Shown here in pieces: positions 13,405-14,029 of a DNA stretch of 14,029 bases; within the stretch, counting starts at the first letter, position 1, and each line of letters opens with the position of its first letter. This DNA comes from Streptosporangiaceae bacterium (GTDB lineage: Bacteria; Actinomycetota; Actinomycetes; Streptosporangiales; Streptosporangiaceae): NCBI GenBank assembly GCA_030050125.1, contig JASIJN010000305.1, forward strand, positions 1 to 14,029. Direction: 5' to 3'. The translations under genes were made by a program, and so were the position numbers. Under the pieces are notes generated by a model. It made no database searches and was not told the DNA's origin. It worked only from the letters and a program-made list of their open reading frames with translations.

Positions 13405-13980
13405 ATGCCGGTTCAGCCCCGGTCGCCCCTGACGTCCGTCCTGGCCAGCGTGCTGGCCGTGGGCCTCATGCTCACCGTTGCGAGCTGCAGCCACGACACT
13501 CCGGCACCTACCGCACATGCCGCCGGTGCCGCCGTTGCGGCACGGTCAGGTGCGCTGTTCGTCCTGAAAGCGGTGAGCATCCAGCCCACTACGGGCGCGG
13601 GCGGGTGCCCGGCCGGTTCTGTCGCGCTTTCCGGGGGGCCCGGCCAGTGCTACCGCCAGCTTGGCGCGCCGGTAACGATCACGTCCGCCACCGTCGGCCC
13701 GGTCATCACCGATGCGCTCCACTTCCAGGGGCTGGACGGATTCTGGATCGTCCTGCCCGCTGCTGATGTGGCGGCGCTGCAAGCGATCACCACCACGGCC
13801 GCTGACGCCCATGCCAATCTCGCCATCTATGTAGGCGGCCGGGGCTGGCTTCTCCCCATCCCGGGTCGGCCATTCACAAATGGCCAGCTCGAAATCTTTT
13901 TGCCGCGCAGGGGCCTTTCCTTGGCAAGCAGGAATAATCAAGTTCTCGAGCTTCACCGCCTGCTCGTCCCGCCCAGCTGA
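13405..13980 (+). CDS. Putative lipoprotein with SecD P1-head-like domain
   Basis: A 191-residue exported protein. ATG 13405 is preferred over ATG 13381 because GGAG (13392-13395) lies nine bases before it and the product then starts with a normal short basic n-region. A hydrophobic segment (9-24) ends in the lipobox VASC, with C28 as the lipidated residue, so it should be anchored on the outer face of the membrane. A Thr/Ala-rich spacer follows. The C-terminal part (about 100-191, FWIVLPAADVAAL..., NLAIYVGGRGWLLPIPGRPFTNGQLEIFL) resembles the SecD/SecDF P1 head subdomain seen in many stand-alone actinobacterial lipoproteins. A CPAGS...GQCYRQLG pair of cysteines precedes it and may form a disulfide. 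Its function is unknown. No full promoter is seen: TTGACA at 13330-13335 has no matching -10. Confidence 0.7.
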   Translation: MPVQPRSPLTSVLASVLAVGLMLTVASCSHDTPAPTAHAAGAAVAARSGALFVLKAVSIQPTTGAGGCPAGSVALSGGPGQCYRQLGAPVTITSATVGPVITDALHFQGLDGFWIVLPAADVAALQAITTTAADAHANLAIYVGGRGWLLPIPGRPFTNGQLEIFLPRRGLSLASRNNQVLELHRLLVPPS

Positions 13981-14029
13981 TCGCGGCCTTCGGGCTACTT
14001 GCCGCTTCTGTCCCATCCTTCCTCACAGG

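Noticed and set aside
13311..13766. Alternative frame over the lipoprotein gene, beginning like a real protein (MRFVLVVDMCPDGDAW)
   Set aside because: After about 40 residues it degenerates into Arg/Gly/Pro-rich shadow sequence. The competing frame has a signal peptide, lipobox and ribosome site.

Overview
The window is very GC-rich, uses GTG starts freely and carries actinobacterial gene types: an MptB-like polyprenol-phosphomannose mannosyltransferase, an NhaA antiporter fused to a DsbA-like domain, and an inositol-monophosphatase-type histidinol-phosphatase next to aroA and rsgA. It most likely comes from an actinomycete chromosome (Actinomycetota). I cannot name the genus from sequence alone. 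I saw no tRNA, rRNA, transposase or CRISPR array.

Layout. (1) 1-4382 is mostly housekeeping: the 3' part of aroA (cut by the window edge), rsgA overlapping it, an aldo/keto reductase on the opposite strand, a HisN-type phosphatase divergent from it, and a two-CBS-domain protein. (2) 4366-10745 is a minus-strand block read in the order mptB-like mannosyltransferase, second GT-C-like membrane protein, NUDIX hydrolase, NhaA-DsbA fusion, second aldo/keto reductase. Gaps are 15, 9, about 75 and 2 nt, so it could be one transcript or two. (3) 10746-11254 is a non-coding stretch. It holds a degenerate copy of the vapBC operator and leader followed by a strong sigma70-like promoter. (4) 11255-12457 is an unrecognised, mostly helical 400-aa protein with rare codons, including two TTA. 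(5) 12512-13265 is a VapB/VapC toxin-antitoxin module with a palindromic operator. (6) 13405-13980 is a lipoprotein resembling the SecD P1-head domain.

The most unusual part is 11074-12563. A 49-bp block covering the vapBC operator and ribosome-binding site occurs twice in direct orientation, 1438 bp apart, with 41 of 49 positions identical. The two copies bracket the rare-codon 400-aa gene and its promoter. The differences between copies mostly change the encoded amino acid, so the block looks conserved as DNA and not as protein. This suggests a cargo gene that entered, or was captured by, a vapBC locus and may share its operator. Other points worth a look are the probable CTG start and missing zinc cysteine of RsgA, a 23-codon upstream ORF that overlaps a possible nhaA start as GTGA, and the predicted cytoplasmic location of a CPYC thioredoxin-like domain on NhaA.
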